DNA of 64,000 bases from Endothia cerciana (lineage: Eukaryota > Ascomycota > Sordariomycetes > Diaporthales > Cryphonectriaceae): contig JALRMH010000001.1 of NCBI GenBank assembly GCA_026119935.1, forward strand, positions 1,736,001 to 1,800,000. Reading direction: 5' to 3'. Positions within the stretch are counted from its first letter, which is position 1, and each line of letters begins with the position of its first letter. This document shows, piece after piece, positions 9,938-22,100 of the stretch. The notes under the pieces are model-generated. The model had not been told where the DNA came from. It saw only the letters and a list, made by a program, of their open reading frames with translations, and made no database searches. A program made the translations under genes and the position numbers.

Positions 9938-10988
9938 ATGGTAAGCTATATAGAGCACCCGCCGCCCCTCCTCCAATGTCACGGGCTTACCAGTTGGGGC
10001 TGCAGACGTCGATAGGAACTGGCTACGATCTCGCCAACTCCATCTTCTCCCCCGACGGCCGAAACTTCCAGGTCGAGTACGCCGTCAAGGCAGTCGAGAA
10101 TGGCGGCACATCGATCGGCATCCGGTGTAAAGACGGCGTTGTCCTGGCGGTCGAGAAGGTCATCACATCCAAGCTGCTGAAGGCCGGCGCAAACAAGAGG
10201 ATCGCAACCGTTGATAGACATCTGGGCGTCGTACGTTGATTCTACACAACCTTCTTCTACCTTTCCCCTCCAGAAAAAAAATTATTACTCTGTCTGTAGG
10301 GCAACAGGACGCTGACAGCTCTTACCTTCTCCCCCAGGTCTACTCCGGCATGATCCCCGATGGCAGACACTTCATCGATCGCGCACGCGACGAGGCCCGC
10401 TCCTGGCGTGCCAACTTCAAGGCGCCCATCACGACCGCCGACCTCGCCGCGCGCATGGGCGGCTACCTGCAGGTCTACACTCTGTACCAGTCCGTGCGGC
10501 CTTTCGGCATCACCGCCATCGTCGGCGGCTTCGACAGCGAGCTCGAGCTGCCCGTGGACGGCCAGGTGGGGACGGGCCCCGCGTGCGGCGCCGGCGGCAA
10601 GGCCAAGGACAAGACGCACGGCGGGCCCTACCTCTACATGATCGAGCCCTCGGGCATGTACTGGGGCTACTACGGCGCCGCGACGGGCAAGGGCCGGCAG
10701 GCGGCCAAGGCGGAGCTGGAGAAGCTGGACCTCGGCGGGGAGGGCATCACCCTGGAGCAGGCCGTCAAGGAGGCCGCGCGGATCATCCACACAGCGCACG
10801 ATGATAACAAGGACAAGGAGTACGAGCTGGAGATGAGCTGGATCAGTGGGCAGGATGGCCCCACCAAGGGTCGGCATGAGGAGGTCCCCAAGAAGCTGAT
10901 CGAGGAGGCCCTGCGGTTAGCAAAGGAGAAGGATGATGAGGACGACGATGAGGAGAAGAAGGATGAGGACAAGATGGAGGAGGATTAG
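9938..10988 (+). CDS. PRE10: 20S proteasome subunit alpha-7 (alpha type 3)
   Basis: One of the seven alpha-ring subunits of the 20S core particle, acting in ubiquitin-dependent degradation in cytosol and nucleus. Three coding exons give 292 residues: exon 1 is the ATG alone (9938-9940), exon 2 is 10006-10230 and exon 3 is 10338-10988. The splice ATG|GTAAGC ... CTGCAG|ACG gives the expected N-terminus MTSIGTGYDLANSIFSPDGR; exon 2 to 3 restores HLGVVYSGMIPDGRH. Alpha-type signatures are clear: 'SPDGRNFQVEYA', 'RPFG', 'GAATGKGRQAAKAELEKL' and 'AHDDNKDKEYELEMSW'. A 25-30 residue insertion (about 139-168, 'ELPVDGQVGTGP...KTH') is absent from the yeast protein. The C-terminus is a Lys/Asp/Glu tail, as usual for this subunit. 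It is convergent with POL5. Confidence 0.95.
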
Positions 10989-11336
10989 GTGGTCTCCGGG
11001 TTGGGGTGGGGAGACAGCTCAGCTGAGACGAGGGATCCAGCGCTGCGGCCTCCTTCAGACGGACTACAGTCAGGCTCGGAGCTTTGAGGTCTGCATAGGG
11101 AATGGAGCATCCTGCCTCAGTCACGTGGCTGATAGGTACGCAGGAATTGCGTCTTCATCAGCGCTTGTATCACCAGCATGAACAAAGTTGACGAAATCGG
11201 GCATGATAGAGTAATGACATTTTCCCCTTCGGAGTCCGTACTACATTGGAAGTTCGAAATATCTCGAGGATTGCTGGGAGCAGCCATGAGGCCTTCAGAA
11301 ATTTGAGGCTAATTATGCGATCGCTATCCAGGTAGC
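10989..11336. other. Convergent 3' intergenic region
   Basis: A 348-base gap between the PRE10 and POL5 stops. No coding sequence or structured element is recognised. Confidence 0.5.
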
Positions 11337-14300
11337 CTAGGCAACTTCATCACCCCTCCGCCTTTTCTTAGACGACTCCTTCGACTCCTCAGGAATGCGC
11401 TTTGCCACCAGCGTCGGATGTGTCTGAATCCACTGCGTCCAATCCAAGATGACCGTCGAGAACTGGAAGCCGCCGTGCATGGCCCACTGCATCGCAAGCC
11501 CACCATATTGGTCCCAAACTACCTGAAAGCGCCCCACATCCTTGGTGAGGATGCTGTTCACGACCAGTAGACTCGCCGTCGACGCAGTCTTCGCGTACGC
11601 ATGCGAGTCGTCCTTGGTCATCTCGTTGTGAATCGCCTTGAGCAGCTCACTCAACTCATCCAGGTCAGTTTCACTCTCCTGCCCTTGCTCGTCGTCGTTC
11701 CCCCTGACCTTCCTCTGCGTCTTCGCCAGCTCTGCTACGATACTCCCCGCCTTCTTGCTTAAGTCCCTCGTCTTTGTCGTGCGCATCAGCTGCAGCAGCG
11801 GTATCAAGATCTTATACGCCAGCGGAGATGTGGCCTCCTTCCGTGCGAAGATAGCCAGGAGGTCCAGGGCGCGGTGCTTGAAGTTGACGACGGTCTCTTT
11901 TGCATCCCGATTCTCTTTCTTCTTGTTGCTGTCGCGCATGCGCATCTTGAACGTCGCTGAGAGTTTCTCGTCTAGAGCCATCATCTCGGAGTCGCTCATG
12001 TCAGAGTCGGAGTCTGAGGAGTCGGCGTCTTTGTCTTTGTCGAGGCGGTGGCTGTTGAGGAGATTGGCGAGCGCGTCGTCGAGGTCTTTATACTGCTCGT
12101 CGTGGCCTTCTTCGTCATCTTCATCGGCTTCTTCATCGTCGCTTGCTTCCTCATCATTCTCGTTGTCTTCGTTGCCTGAATCACCGCCGGCCTCGGCTTC
12201 TCCGATTTCGACAAACTCGACATCGGAGGCAATCCCAGAATTATCGTCATCCTCTAACTCGCCGGCCTCCTCAGCATCCTCCATGTCTGCATCCGTATCA
12301 AAGAGGGCCCGCAGCCCCTCGGCGTTCTCGTTCGCTGCCAACGTGTCCGTCAAAAGCGCAAGTGCTTCTATCGTCATGAGACCCGTGAAACCCTCAAACA
12401 CACGCTCCGCGGTTTGTCTCAGCAGTGACGACGGACGCGCGACCATAGCAAGCAAAATCTCGACAAGCAGCACCGAAACGTCAGCGCCATCGTCCTGCTG
12501 CTTGCTGAGGAGCTTCTCATAGCATTGCGACAGATCGTTCAGGATCTCCACGGCATCGGGCTCTTCATTGTAAAGCTGCAGTACCGCCACAGCATACAGC
12601 AGAGCGAGACCCTGATATGCCCCGCTGTTGTTATTTTTCGACTTCTTCAGATTAGTTAACTCCTGCAATTTTTCGAGTGCCTCAAGCAGCTCCGCTTGTA
12701 GCTCGTCATCCATCTCGACACTGCTCGAGTCGATCGACATAATAGCGCTGCAGAACTCGTAGAAGTCTTCCGGCCGCTTGACGAACTTTGCTAGTGCGGA
12801 GTCGAGTCGATTCCTGAGAATCACCTTCGTCTTATCACTGAATCCAGCCACAGCCTCGCCAGCTTTGGGATACGCGAGTTTGGAAAATTCCTGCAGGGCT
12901 ATGCCGCCAACAGAGGCTATTGCGGTGCTCTTTGCATCTGTTTCTGGTGGCACGATGGTTGCCAGGCGGAAAAGGTAGTCTGCGTAGACTAGAACATGAT
13001 TCTCGGGATTCTCTCTGAAGATTTTCAGTAAAAGTGCTTGAGCAGACGAAGAGCTACTATAGAGAAATTTACCCATCAGAAGCCAGGACAAGACGCCTCA
13101 AGGTCTTGATAACCTCTAAGGCATGTTCCGCTCTCAAACAATGCAATAGCCTGTCGACAGTTTTGCTGTTTGTCTTTTGGTCGAAGTTGTAAACTCCATG
13201 CTTGCCAAGAAGCGACTGTAAAATTATGGGCACAACTCCCGGATTTGATTCGGCAGCATGCTCGATCGCCTTGAGGGCCTTGGTGGCGGCCCGATGCAAA
13301 TAGCGGTCCTTTATCGCGGCTTGATGGATGAGGCAGATGGTGAGATTTTGCGAAAACAGGTTTTGTGTGATGTGGGGATGTGACAGCCCGGTCTCAAGGA
13401 ATTTCTGAAAGATCATGAAGCCCGTGAACTTTTGCGGCTCGCTGGCAGTCTTAGAGAAGAAACCCTGGTCCACGACCCGCGTCCAGAATTGCTTGAACTG
13501 GTCAGAGGCATTGTTGGACTTCGCAGTGGCCAACTTGACGTAGTGCGCCAGTATTACATCCCAGACGAAATGCAGCTGTGCAGTCCACCTAGCCTGCTTC
13601 TGCTTCTCGGCGGGGTCCTGACCATGTACTTCCTGCTTGCTGCTATCTTTCAAGACGGCGGGCAGTTCGCCCAGGTACTTCGACGACAGGAAGTCTCGCC
13701 ATGACTTCGACGGTAGCTTGATCTTGGGAAATCGCTCGGTAAATATAACCGTCAGTGCAACAGCCTCTGGGCTCTTAGCCCACCCGGCCCCGTCGAGCTT
13801 CTGCAGGGTCTCCTCGGCAATGCCTTGGTCCATTTGCGGTGCCGTCTGCACAATGATCCAGGCACATTGTGCCTTCAGCCAAACCTTCTTCTTGGAGAGC
13901 TTCAACAGCAAATCCAGAATTGTGTGCCACCGCGTCACGTCGTCGAACAGGACCTTGGCCCGGACGAAGCACTCGATGCCAAACAGTTGGCCAAAGTAAT
14001 GATCCCTCTCTTCCTGGCCAGCGATATTGCCCACAGGCTTCGTCCTCTCCGTTAGCGTTTCAAGGACGAAATTGAAAGTCAGGCCCCTGTATCTCTGGCC
14101 GCAGAGGTCCTTCTCGGCCCATAGTTGTTGAAGTATCTCGGTCAGAACTACGCTGAACCCCAGGCGGGAGGCCTTCCTGCTGCTCGCCAAGCCTCTAAAC
14201 AGGCGCTTCTCCAGGTGCCTATCGAGGGTGGACTCGGACACGCCATCGCCGCCGAGTAGCTTCGAAATAATGACATCGGCCGCCTGCAGCCGCTCATCGC

Positions 14301-14568
14301 TGTCCTCGCTGCCCAGGTATTCGTAGAGAGGGGCCTCTATCGTGCGGTCTTGCTCCTCTGAGAAGTTTGACTTGTCGGATAGGAGCTGTTTCTTCGAATG
14401 TGGCTTAGCTGGCGCGCCGTTGGACTTCTTCTTTGGTTGAAGACTTGGTGGCTTAGGCGTCTGTTGTGCTTCGACGTCAGAGGCATCGTCGTTGGTCTTG
14501 ATGCGTTTCTTGGAGGGTTCGATGGAGTTGGGGTTCTCCTTTTGGTGCTTTCTCTTCTGTCGGCCCAT
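11337..14568 (-). CDS. POL5: Nucleolar Pol5 / MYBBP1A-type protein (DNA polymerase phi family)
   Basis: Pol5/MYBBP1A proteins are nucleolar HEAT-repeat-like factors required for rRNA synthesis and pre-ribosome maturation; the polymerase name is historical. Two exons, 1057 residues (yeast Pol5 about 1020): 14568-13073 and 13014-11337. The 58-nt intron (GTAAAT ... CTGAAAATCTTCAG) joins in phase 2, giving 'LVLASDG-ENPENHVLVYADYLFRLA'. Without it the locus would read as two separate ORFs. The N-terminus is Lys/Arg-rich (GRQKRKHQ and KKRIK, likely nuclear/nucleolar signals). The family block 'LEKRLFRGLASSRKASRLGF' lies at about 118-140. A long Asp/Glu-rich region (about 740-815) precedes 'KFKMRMRDSNKKKE'-like sequence, and the C-terminus ends in a basic KKRRR motif. 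It is convergent with PRE10 and in tandem with the P450. Confidence 0.9.
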
Positions 14569-14984
14569 ATTGAACGCGTCGCCTCGAGGGTTCGGTTTGA
14601 TTGAGAGGCTGTCAGGAAGAGTCCTGCCCGGAGGAGGTCGAGTGCTGGTTTGGTTTGTCGGATCTTAGCTTGGCAAGGAAAAAAAGTTGGATCTCGGTCT
14701 CGGGCTCAAATCGGCTATAATGAATTACCTAAGCGAGTGTTCCCACGCCCAACGTTGTTCCCACCCCCCTCCTCCCCCTATCGCCTGCTTTTTGATTCTC
14801 AAAACTTCTTCAAATCGACTGAACTGAACGTATGCCTCCCAGCATGAGACGGATATCTAAGGACCTTTACTTTACTACCTCCAGCGTTCGCCACATTCCC
14901 TCAAGGCGTAGCCTGACCTTTGTTGGAAACACCCCAGCAACAATACTCCTCCAACCTTTCTCGTATCCATGGATGCTGATAGTC
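14569..14984. other. Intergenic region between P450 3' end and POL5 start
   Basis: A 416-base region serving as POL5 promoter and P450 3' flank. It contains a C/T-rich segment (about 14750-14790). No gene is seen. Confidence 0.5.
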
Positions 14985-16773
14985 TCATTCCAATGCGGAA
15001 AGTCTTGCCAGCACCTTCTCGTCCTCCTTGAGATGGCTCGCAAGCTTGAAGCTGACCATGAGCGGCGGCTTCATCCAGAACATATACGCCCTCATAGCCG
15101 TGCCCCACTGAGCTGATTCTTCTGTAAGGCTCATGTCGAAGTAATAGAAAAGTCGAGCGAGTATGGAGGTCATCTCTGCATAAGCAAGGCTGGATGATAG
15201 TAAGAATCCTGCATACCAGCGCTAAATGGAGGCGAGGTAACATACTTCTTGCCCAAGCACACACGAGGGCCCAACTGAAAAGGATGGAAGGCCTCAGTCC
15301 GGTCATCTTCGTACCTGGAATCACCAAGCCAGCGTTCCGGAACGAACTTGTCAGGATCGCAAAAGTTCTTCTCGCTTCGGAAAGTCGCGTAGTGGTGGAC
15401 TCCAACTCTCACGCCCGGTGGTACGAGGTTGCCGTCAATCATTGTTGGCTCCGCAGTCTTCCTCGCAAGTGCAGGCCCTATAACAGGCGTGTCCTTCCTG
15501 AGCGTTTCCTCGATCACCGCGAAGAGGAATGGAAGGTTGTCTCTCGAAGTCGACTGGATAGTGATCTCTTTAGCATCCCGAAATTGACTGCGGACCTCCT
15601 TGTGCAGCCGGTCCTGGATCGTCGGATCGCGCAGAACCTCCCAGAGACACCACGCCAGCGTAGAGGCTGTTGTTTCAGATCCGGCATTCAGGAAAGTTCT
15701 CGCAGTCATAATGATCTCCCCTTTTGTCATGCATCGCTCGTCGTTGTGACGGAGGATTTGACTAATGAAGTCTGGTCTCTTGGACTTCTCCGCGAGACGC
15801 TTGCCCACTTGCTCGTAGGCGAATGCCTTGAATCTAGCTCGAACGTCTAATCCGCCTGGGAGCTTTGCGAGGAGGTGCAGGCCGAAACCGAAGATGGGTA
15901 CCCAGTTACCAATCCAGTAAAGCACTATTGCGTTGCCGGCTCCCATCACCCGCCCCATGAAGCTTGGAGGTGTCGGCTGCTCCAGCATCCCAAAGGGCTG
16001 ACCAAGAGATAGGTCGCCAATGACGTCCCATGTCAGGAAGCTGAAGAAGTCCGTCATATTGGCGGTCCCTGGTGCGTGCGAGATCACCTTCAAGCGATCT
16101 ATGAGCAGATCAAAGTACGTCTTGAGAATGTCCTCCTGTGCCTGCAGTGCGCTGTTCGAGAAGGCGTGCGCAACAAGCCGGCGGATGCGAGAATGATCAG
16201 CATCGTCCGCATTGATGAGGGATCTCTGCGCGTGCACATTTTCTGGCACATATCAGCGTAACATCGCATCTGGTAAGGTTCTAGACGGCGTACCGGGTAG
16301 ATAAAACTCGAGGTCTTTGGGAATTTGCCCCCTGCCTTTCTGGAAGCCGTATATCTCTACATCCTTGGTCAGCTCGTCATCCGGGGCGACCTAGGAAAAG
16401 ACGCGCCTTGAAATGCTCCCGCTGTGTTGAAGCTCAGAATATTCGGCGCTATCCTGACTACTGGTCCGTATCTGTCGTGCAGAATCTTGATGTTCATGAA
16501 GTCGCGTCCGGATGCAATGGAGATGACATTGGGCAAGTATGATGCTGCCCGTGCCTTTGGCCCAGGTATCTTTCTCAGCGGATGAAAGTAGAGGTTGTAC
16601 AAGATGAGTCCGATTCTGTACAAGAGGAACTAGACGCGCATTCATCAGCCCCTTCTCGAGCTCGTCACCTCTGGGAAACTCACTGATAAGGTTACTGTCA
16701 CGGCAGCAAACATGGACCGGTTCATGGCGTGGTCGCCGCCGGTCCCCAACCTGTGGGCCAGTTCATCTAGCAT
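14985..16773 (-). CDS. Microsomal cytochrome P450 monooxygenase
   Basis: A haem-thiolate monooxygenase, probably ER-anchored; substrate unknown. Five exons on the minus strand: 16773-16684, 16629-16407, 16356-16294, 16242-15246 and 15189-14985. All phases join to give 525 residues (509 if the ATG at 16725 is used). The upstream ATG is preferred because it gives a typical lumenal N-terminus before the anchor 'FAAVTVTLSFLLYRIGLILY' and the hinge 'KIPGPK'. Motifs: I-helix AGSETT (about 312-317), ExxR in EETLR (about 370-373), PERW, and haem loop FQLGPRVCLGKN with Cys about 454. The last exon junction restores GKN-LAYAEM, as in this fungal class. The second intron appears to use a GC-AG pair. Sequence style recalls isotrichodermin C-15 hydroxylase or benzoate hydroxylase-like fungal P450s. 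No synthase, tailoring gene or regulator is adjacent, so a secondary-metabolite cluster is not supported. Confidence 0.92.
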
Positions 16774-17936
16774 TGCCACACCAAGCTTCTGGATAGGTCT
16801 CGATGGCTTGCGGGCTCGAACAGGCCATCCAGAGTCTCTACACTTGCGAGTGAGATAAAAACGAACTCGGGGCGCGTGGCCCTGGCTCATGCTATTTATG
16901 TTTGACGACCAAGTCCCGGGACCTTCGGCATCTTTTACTGTCTCCATGTGAACCACTCACCAATCTATCAATTTCGCTTGATTCCAATCCGGACGTACGG
17001 TCATGAAGTCAGCTTAGGACCGCCGATTCGCCGCCGATTCGCCGCCGATTCGGAACCGAACTCTGGATGCTTCCCCCTCAACCGCCTGGCGGCGGGAAAC
17101 ATTCTGTCCTCGTCCACCTCGTACCAGACTGCTTCCAAAGGACCTGCTGCGTCTTTGTCCGGTCGCGGCCGCTCGTTATGTTCCGCGGGAAGCGGTCGTA
17201 TGTGTCAGAAAGGGTGGTCTGATCTGATGAATTTTTTTTTATAACCAGTCGCAGAGACGGCTCTAACGCGTTCCAAAGTCTTTGATTCGTCTGCGAAATA
17301 TATCAAGACTAGGAAGCTCGGTGGCTGAAAGCGTGCGCCTTGTTACGTGAATGTCATATTCCTCATCCTCCCCTCTCAAATTATAGTGAATATCCCACGT
17401 CCCCCCGCCCCTCCACCTCATCATCAGAGATGCTACTGCCCAGAGACTGACGTTTTGAGCATCATACCAGCCAGATGCGAGACTCTTTAATATTATATTC
17501 ATCCCAATGTATCGAGTTTAGAATAGGGCAGTGTTAAAGTAGTCCTCCGACCTCGAGAGTTGTACATATACTACGGTGCGCTCGCCACTCATACTCTTGT
17601 CTTAGACTTGAAACTCTCAATCGCCACTTGTCCCTCGTGGCCCAACGGGGGCTGGACGTATCGAGAGGATGCCAACCCGGTCCCCACGCAGCTTGCGAGA
17701 TTCGCTCAAATCTTAACCTAGAGATGATCTGGCCCTTGCTCGTCGATCAGTTTTGCGAGAGCGAAAAGGCGGTCTTCCGATTCTAGATTGCTAATGTAAT
17801 AGTATATGAGTTTGTTCGCGCAACTTCTTGGTAAGGGATATCATTTCTGTACTCCGAATCCGCGCTTCCCTCTCCCGCAGCCCGAAGCATCATCTCAACC
17901 CGAGTCTGATCTGGGCTCCTGCTACATTCATGTTGA
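16774..17936. other. Gene-poor region upstream of the P450
   Basis: P450 promoter region followed by sequence without a convincing gene. It includes a 12-bp unit (GATTCGCCGCC-like) repeated about 2.5 times near 17025-17053. A 79-codon minus-strand frame (17502-17263) is weakly protein-like but too short to call. Confidence 0.45.
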
Positions 17937-19130
17937 CCGCTGGCCTTCAAAGACTACACGTGCTGTGCACCGACAGAACTAATCGTAGGCGCGCAGTGTT
18001 TCATAACGACCAGGATCAACATGTTCCGAATCAAGCCATACGCGAGGGGCCTAGCCCCGGAGGGTTTTTGACCTCCTGGACGGGCTTGGGACCAGGTGAT
18101 CGGCCTGAAATGTCCTCTCGAAGATACCAACTTCTCTCATTTTCTCGGCGCCAACGGTGAACTAGCTTTCCCGTTCCCGGGCCACCTGCGCGGCGAAGCC
18201 CGCTATGCCAACGAACTTTTGTAAGACGAGTCAGGCAGAGCCCGGTCAGGACAGTTCCAATGCTGATTCATCAATAGCTCTGAAGATGATGCCCAAGGAG
18301 AGGACGGTTTGAACGTCTAGAAGCAGGTATGTCGTAGTAGCTTGCCGGTTGATCAGGTTCAGCATCTGGCTTTGTCATAAATGTACCGATCGTGTTCTTG
18401 TGTCTCCAGCTGTGGGGCAATATCACCAACAGCATGCCTTTGTTAAATCATTCTGGACGCGCAGTCATCTACTCCCCCATCGTGACCACCTTGGGGAACC
18501 ACTCAAGTCCGCGATCAAGGTTAAGGACGAGAATATGACAGGGAGGTCATTCGGGCCTTCCGGAACCGGGAGACAGTCTATTGGGTGCTTGCGACCGCCT
18601 CTGGATACCTGAGGGACGGGGCCCGGATCATCCTCTCACGGTATTTCAGACTGGTAACCATCTAAGCCGCGTCAGAGAAGATGTTACAGGGACGGTTCTA
18701 CTATGAGAAGAAGAGCTGGTATCACAAGTTTGACGGGTTCCGGAACAGGAGTGCTCTAAAGACATCATCAATTTATACACGCAACAGCAGAAGGCTCGAC
18801 AGCAACAGCAGAAGGCTCGACAGCAACAGCAGAAGGCTCGGCAACAACACCAGACGGTTTGACATGATGACCGTGGCCCGCTCAATGATTGAGAACGAGG
18901 CCAGATACCGGGCGTCGCGGCGAGCAAACCGCGATGCTGTGATCACTGGGGTTGCTCCTGACCCAACACCCGCCCATAGCAGGCAGGTAGTTGGTGATAT
19001 GGCCAGAACGAACAAAGGCTATAAGAATTATTTTCGGGATCACTGGACTGAGCAGAGGATCCAGCAAGTGCTTGCTGGAAATCCCGACTCCAACGCTCTC
19101 GCAAACAGTATGAACAACCGTGGGATCTAG
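17937..19130 (+). pseudogene. Eroded coding region, family unknown
   Basis: Several protein-like stretches occur in order on the plus strand but are broken by stops and frame changes. They are 'MFRIKPYARGLAPEGF' (about 18021-18068) ending at a TGA; 'AWDQVIGLKCPLEDTNF' continuing to 'ELAFPFPGHLRGEARYANEL' (about 18084-18221); an intron-like GTAAGA ... CTGATTCATCAATAG followed by an acidic 'SEDDAQGEDGLNV' and TAG; 'LGEPLKSAIKVKDE' that continues one frame over as 'EYDREVIRAFRNRETVYWVL' (about 18529-18590) and 'GARIILSRYFRLV'; and a 149-codon frame (18681-19130) including 'MIENEARYRASRRANRD' and 'YKNYFRDHWTEQRIQQVL'. A Gln-rich 21-bp tandem repeat lies inside. I do not recognise the family. This could be a decayed gene, or a living multi-exon gene whose splice sites I failed to resolve. 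Confidence 0.45.
18782..18844 (+). repeat. 21-bp tandem repeat, three units, QQQKARQ in one frame
   Basis: The unit CAACAGCAGAAGGCTCGACAG occurs at 18782-18802 and 18803-18823, and with end changes at 18824-18844. In one frame it encodes QQQKARQ; in the frame of the 149-codon ORF it encodes SRRLDSN-like units. Tandem expansion inside a degenerate coding region. Confidence 0.85.
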
Positions 19131-22100
19131 ATAGAAACAAGCATCCAGTTTTGAAAGACCCTCCTGGACTCTATGTGCCTCGCAAAGTCCTCAGCCGCTG
19201 GACCAGCTTGAAGGTTTGAATGGCCCGCGGCGGTGTTTCATCTTCAGCCTTGCGACGGCGAATGATGCTCTGCCCGTGGACATGGCCGGCAGCCTATAAT
19301 TCGAAAAAGCCTCCTGTATCGAGTCCAGCTAGCTCGAGCTCAATACCCGTGCAGTGATAGATTCCACACATCTCGTAGCCCATGGCAGAGACGCCGTGCG
19401 GGTTGTGCAGCAAATGAATCACATCCCCCGGCAAACCAGGACCAGGCCAGCTGGGTGGAACGAAGATGATTCAATCAAGATGAGAATGTCATCCCAAGAA
19501 TGCCAAAATTGCGCATTCTCGTCTCGTCATTCGGAATGACAGGAGATTGGACCGTGATGGAGTTGAATCTCCGTGAAGCCGTCTCCAGCCTCGTCACATG
19601 ACCAGGCGCTGATAAGACCAGACCCAACGGGGATAGGCATGCTAGGGTTGACCGTATTTACATGGGCGGACGCGTCCGGCTGCCCCTCTTGTTTACTTTC
19701 CTCTCGATTGTGCGGCAGACAGTCTAAATGCAAGCCCACCACCCTCCACCGTATGCCCGTGCACCCATCACAGGAGGAAGCCCCGCTATCCGGGCTTGGA
19801 AAGCTGCCCCTGCCGGGCGTCCATGCAATCCCCAAACGCACTTCTCATGCAGGGGTGTTATCATACGTCCATCTCCTCAGGACGCATTGTCTCCACCGCG
19901 CCCGTGAAATGGGCGCCCGCGGATTGGGGAGCCCAGCGACAGGGTACTACGAGTGGTCCCATCTGTCACCGCATCGTAATGCGCGCATTGACAGGTGGCT
20001 CCTCGGATATGATCTGCTTGTCATGTGTACGTCCGTAGACTGACTGATTGAACGGCCGACCATTGATGGCGAGGGAAAATCCCGGCGTAATATGGCAGGT
20101 CACCATCGGCCTCTCAGCTCTGTCGGGGTTTTGTGAGTGGATCTCTATCACACTCTGGCATCGTATTCGGTAGGGTTCAGGCACGCCTATCAGAGGTTGG
20201 TGCTTGAAATAGAACCAGTAGCCAGGGACAAGCAGGGCAAAATGCCCTAGGCGGATAGATCGATCGAGCAAGTCGAAGAGCTTTGGAGCTCGAAGTTCCC
20301 TGATGTTTCAACCGAGGGGTGACAGCAAGGAGGGGGGGTAAGCTTGCCCTTGTAAATGTTGCTTGCTTGCTTGAAGCTAAAATGCAACCACGCGAGCGTC
20401 TGGGAACACTGTGCAGGCGGTAACATCCTCCATACCACCCTCCGTACCACACCCGTCATACCACCCCAATTGATGCAAGCCATTGGATTGTCGCGATGAT
20501 GGTCTGCGGGCGCTTGCTGACTCTGGTGTGGCGCAACTCAAGCCCTTTGAGCGGCTGATCCAGAATGCTCACTGGCTAGCGGACCGAGCGGGCTGAAAGC
20601 GGCTGCGGTCAGCTTGCAAAAGCGCGATTTCAGGAATCCGGATACGGATGGAAAGTAAACAAAACAACGGATGCCGCAGATATGATGCTGCTGATACGCG
20701 AAATCTGTACCCACGTCGCGCTATGGAGTATCACCGCCCACAAGAGACGTGATTAGTCCCATGAATCATGTTCATCGAGATCTTGGACATCAGATTATTC
20801 AGTCCTGGTGGGTCAGACAGCGTAGGATGACCTGAAAAGAAAGAAAAAAAGGTTACGGCGCTGGGCGCGTCGACGCGCCTTGTGTCTCTTGGGACATGAT
20901 CGCCACCGGCTGACCGCCCGGATGACGTCGGCCTGGGCCGACAGATCACCAACTGAGTGTGGGATCGAACATTGGAGAGTCTCCAGAATGGCAGTCGGTT
21001 TGGTAGCCTCTAATCCGATCTGGGCCAAGTCGTCCCTGTCACTCTGGTGGGAAGGTCCATGAAGTTTCCGGAGCCTGGACGGTGGGCGCGTGGCCGTTCA
21101 GGGTGTCTCCTAGTGCGGGAAAGCCACGACCGCACTTGGATCTCTTAACCGTATCACTTGGCGTTGCGAGGATGCACAAAAGTGCAATTGGATTCCTCCC
21201 ACGCCGCGATTGTTGAAATGTGAAGTGCCCATTCCATTCTTTATCTCTTTCCTTTCGGGGAGACCTAGCGGCTTCGTACGGGATCAGCCGGTATCGTCGC
21301 TCCTCCGCATTGTCAAAAGCCCGGTTGACCAGTGCAGCGAGCGCATCAGGTTAAACGCCTGACAGGAACCACCTTAACTCATCATCTTACCTGAAAGCGC
21401 CTGGCGACCGTGTTATTGATCACAGGTGACGCAATGAGAGGTGCACAATCCTGCTTGTTTCGAGAATACGGCTTTGAAGTACTATAGTATGGATCGGCAT
21501 CTGTATCCACGCCTCTCGAGCACTTGGTGTCAGGGTGTTCGCGACTCAGAAACACCGAAAGCGGGTCGATCCTGGATAAAGGTTGCCCGAGCCACCAGCA
21601 GCGCTTGTCGGTCTTTTCCAAAACGTTAGGGTTGTCGTCGTGGAAACAGCAGGGCCAGCAGATATGGAGATTGCCAGCGTCATAAATGGAGCCCGGCCGC
21701 ATCTGCTTGTGAGGCCGCCGTAAGACTTGGAGAGGGAGCGGTGCGCAGCGAACCGATATCTGGTCTTCCGGGATTGGATGCTGCAGCTCAAGCTGGGGTC
21801 TGCATTGAACGAGCCTTGTCGAGTCAGTCCATGGTCGAGCTTCATGAGGCATGCTTCATGATAGCCAACCTCTTTCTCATCTTAACGTGCCGGTTTGAGA
21901 TGAGTTTGAGGTCGACGGCTCCAGAAACCTAGAACCTGTAGCCACATTCTGGCACACAGCATTCAGCGCAATCGCTTCGTATCATCCATCCCTCGAAGCC
22001 ATGAGATTGCGACCTTCGTGGGACAGCAACATGGAGCTCTCCACTGCAGCCGTCTGCCGACACATCAGCGCTAAAGCGCAGCCAAGGCAAGGAGTTGTCT

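Noticed and set aside
13069..13091. Two separate genes at 11337-13091 and 13069-14568
   Set aside because: They are two exons of one POL5 gene. A 58-nt GT-AG intron with a CTGA branch site joins them in phase, and the second frame has no proper start.
14985..16773. Secondary-metabolite gene cluster around the P450
   Set aside because: No polyketide or peptide synthase, terpene cyclase, transporter or regulator nearby; the neighbours are POL5 and gene-poor DNA.
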